In this document: one piece after another, positions 62,713 to 64,000 of the stretch
Layout: the number at the start of each line of letters is the position of its first letter
Numbering within the stretch: position 1 is the first letter of the stretch
Assembly: GCA_018857735.1 (NCBI GenBank)
Contig: JABMCL010001157.1
Span: forward strand, 62,001 to 126,000
Direction of reading: 5' to 3'
Length of the DNA stretch: 64,000 bases
DNA from: Alviniconcha marisindica
Taxonomy: Eukaryota; Mollusca; Gastropoda; Provannidae
Translations under genes and position numbers: made by a program
Notes under the pieces: generated by a model
Told to the model about the DNA's origin: nothing
Seen by the model: only the letters and a program-made list of their open reading frames with translations
The model's database searches: none

Positions 62713-62760
62713 ACATGTTGCTTTACATCCACAAAAGCGAGGTGGCTTATTAGGCACGGG
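62713..62760 (+). mobile_element. SINE-like element copy
   Basis: TTGCTTTACATCCACAAAAG followed by GGCTTATTAGGCACGG; same core as 33985, 61176 and 62203. Confidence 0.6.
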
Positions 62761-62984
62761 GAAAGGGGGGAAGGGAAGAAAGAGTGAGTGGCTCGTCCGC
62801 GCAATTCGACCCTCAGAACACCGAGGAGGCCGTGGACCACCGCCAGAACAACACCTCGCCGCTGCGAAGCAATTAGTGTGCTCCGCTATTGCTGTTTTAA
62901 CTGCTGTGCGGAGCAGAGTCACAAAGACAATGTCATACGGAGGGCGCTGACAGAGTGAGACTTAGGGGAGCGGTTTGGGGGGAC

Positions 62985-63520
62985 AGATGCACGCAGAAAA
63001 GAAGTCAATGCCCCTTCAGGTGTGTAACCAGCTACGGCACGCAGAAAAGAAGTCAGTGCCCCTTCAGGTGTGTAACCAGTTACGGCACGCAGAAAAGAAG
63101 TCAGTGCCCCTTCAGGTATGTAACCAGTTACGGCACGCAGAAAAGACGTTAGTGCCTCTTCAGATGTGTAACCAGTTACGGCACGCAGAAAAGAAGTCAG
63201 TGCCCCTTCAGGTGTGTAACCAGTTACGGCACGCAGAAAAGACGTCAGTGCCCCTTCAGGTGTGCAACCAGTTACGGCACGCAGAAAAGAAGTCAGTGCC
63301 CCTTCAGGTGTGTAACCAGTTACGGCACGCAGAAAAGAAGTCAGTGCCCCTTCAGGTGTGTAACCAGTTACGGCATGCAGAAAAGAAGTCAGTGCCCCTT
63401 CAGGTGTGTAACCAGTTACGGCACGCAGAAAAGACGTTAGTGCCCCTTCAGGTGTGTAACCAGTTACGGCACGCAGAAAAGAAGTCAGTGCCCTTTCAGG
63501 TGTGTAACCAATTACTGCAG
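62985..63520. repeat. 48 bp minisatellite, ~11 copies
   Basis: Unit: CACGCAGAAAAGAAGTCAGT, GCCCCTTCAGGTGTGTAACC, AGTTACGG. Because 48 is a multiple of three, the array stays open in several frames on both strands (16-residue periods such as AVTGYTPEGALTSFLR), which should not be read as a protein gene. One old single copy with its left flank lies at ~62025-62115. Confidence 0.97.
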
Positions 63521-63529
63521 ATTTTTTGG

Positions 63530-64000
63530 ATCCGTCACTTTTATATAGCGCTATTCTCTGCTCTCGAGCAGACACACAGCGCTCTTGTCGCATGTGACTC
63601 TGAATGAGTAACCGAATGAGTGACTGCGTTTTAAATATCGACCGAAGTGGTGTACTCACAGCGCTGTTTGGTTGTTACATAGCTGGTGCCTCGTGAAATT
63701 GCTGCCGTCTCGGCGCACGTTCTGTGTACACCATTTACCCACGCATCAGTTTACAGTGTCACTTTATTCAAAACCAAAGGTGTAGGGTGCATGAGTCAGT
63801 GTTTAGCTGTAACCTTCCACCCGCACTTTTGGCAGAATGACCGGGATCTTTTACGTGCTACTGCAGTCACACGGGGGTGGGTCGGATACCGAAATAAGAC
63901 CCAAAATAAGCTGACCCTGGAGAAGAAAACTCTCACGCCGTTCCTACCTACTCTTTCGATCACGAGTCCGGTGGTGTACCACTGAGCTATCACCGCTCTC
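63530..64000. repeat. Dispersed repeat material at the window end
   Basis: 63535-63660 is the inverse of the repeat at 39480-39615. 63785-64000 holds GACCGGGATCTTTTACGTGC and ends with GTGTACCACTGAGCTATCAC, a tRNA-like string. I read the whole as overlapping short interspersed elements with no gene. Confidence 0.5.

Noticed and set aside
62919..63659. 246-codon minus-strand frame with 16-residue repeats
   Set aside because: Explained by the 48-bp array; the opposite strand is also open and the non-repeat ends lack any domain.

Overview
This window reads as nuclear DNA of an invertebrate animal, most likely a mollusc and plausibly a gastropod. The evidence is intron-rich genes with vertebrate-like proteins, very dense (CA)n/(GA)n/(TA)n tracts, many minisatellites, and short interspersed repeats ending in ATT-triplet tails next to GCGCTTTGAG-like motifs. 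The taxonomic call is inference. I see no bacterial, viral or organellar genes.

Three genes can be rebuilt exon by exon, with splice phases that agree throughout. (1) A beta-TrCP (BTRC/FBXW11) F-box/WD40 ubiquitin-ligase adaptor lies on the minus strand, with 12 coding exons from 13727 down to 4202 (515 aa). (2) Head to head with it, 291 bp away, RPP30 (RNase P/MRP protein subunit p30) lies on the plus strand, with 11 coding exons from 14019 to 24614 (286 aa). The shared promoter gap carries an ETS-type site. (3) A divergent inactive-rhomboid (iRhom/RHBDF) protein lies on the minus strand, with at least nine coding exons from 45472 down to 28919 (1108 aa), plus an upstream exon at 46054-46101.

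The most unusual feature is inside the iRhom gene. Six separate tandem arrays are each built from a piece of an adjoining exon edge. Two repeat a 3' splice site with the first codons of the exon, three repeat a 5' splice site with the last codons, and one repeats the last codons plus the stop codon. The gene therefore carries dozens of copies of its own splice sites. The protein also appears to have lost both rhomboid catalytic positions: Thr is at the Ser site and Thr at the His site that vertebrate iRhoms keep.

From about 46.6 kb to the end I recognise no intact gene. That stretch holds microsatellites, long minisatellites (51.0-53.2 kb; a 58.2-60.3 kb family with a trimeric higher-order repeat; a 48-bp array at 63.0-63.5 kb), non-LTR retrotransposon scraps, tRNA-derived SINE pieces, and an inverted pair of a ~100-bp element. 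Two foldback hairpins sit in RPP30 introns.
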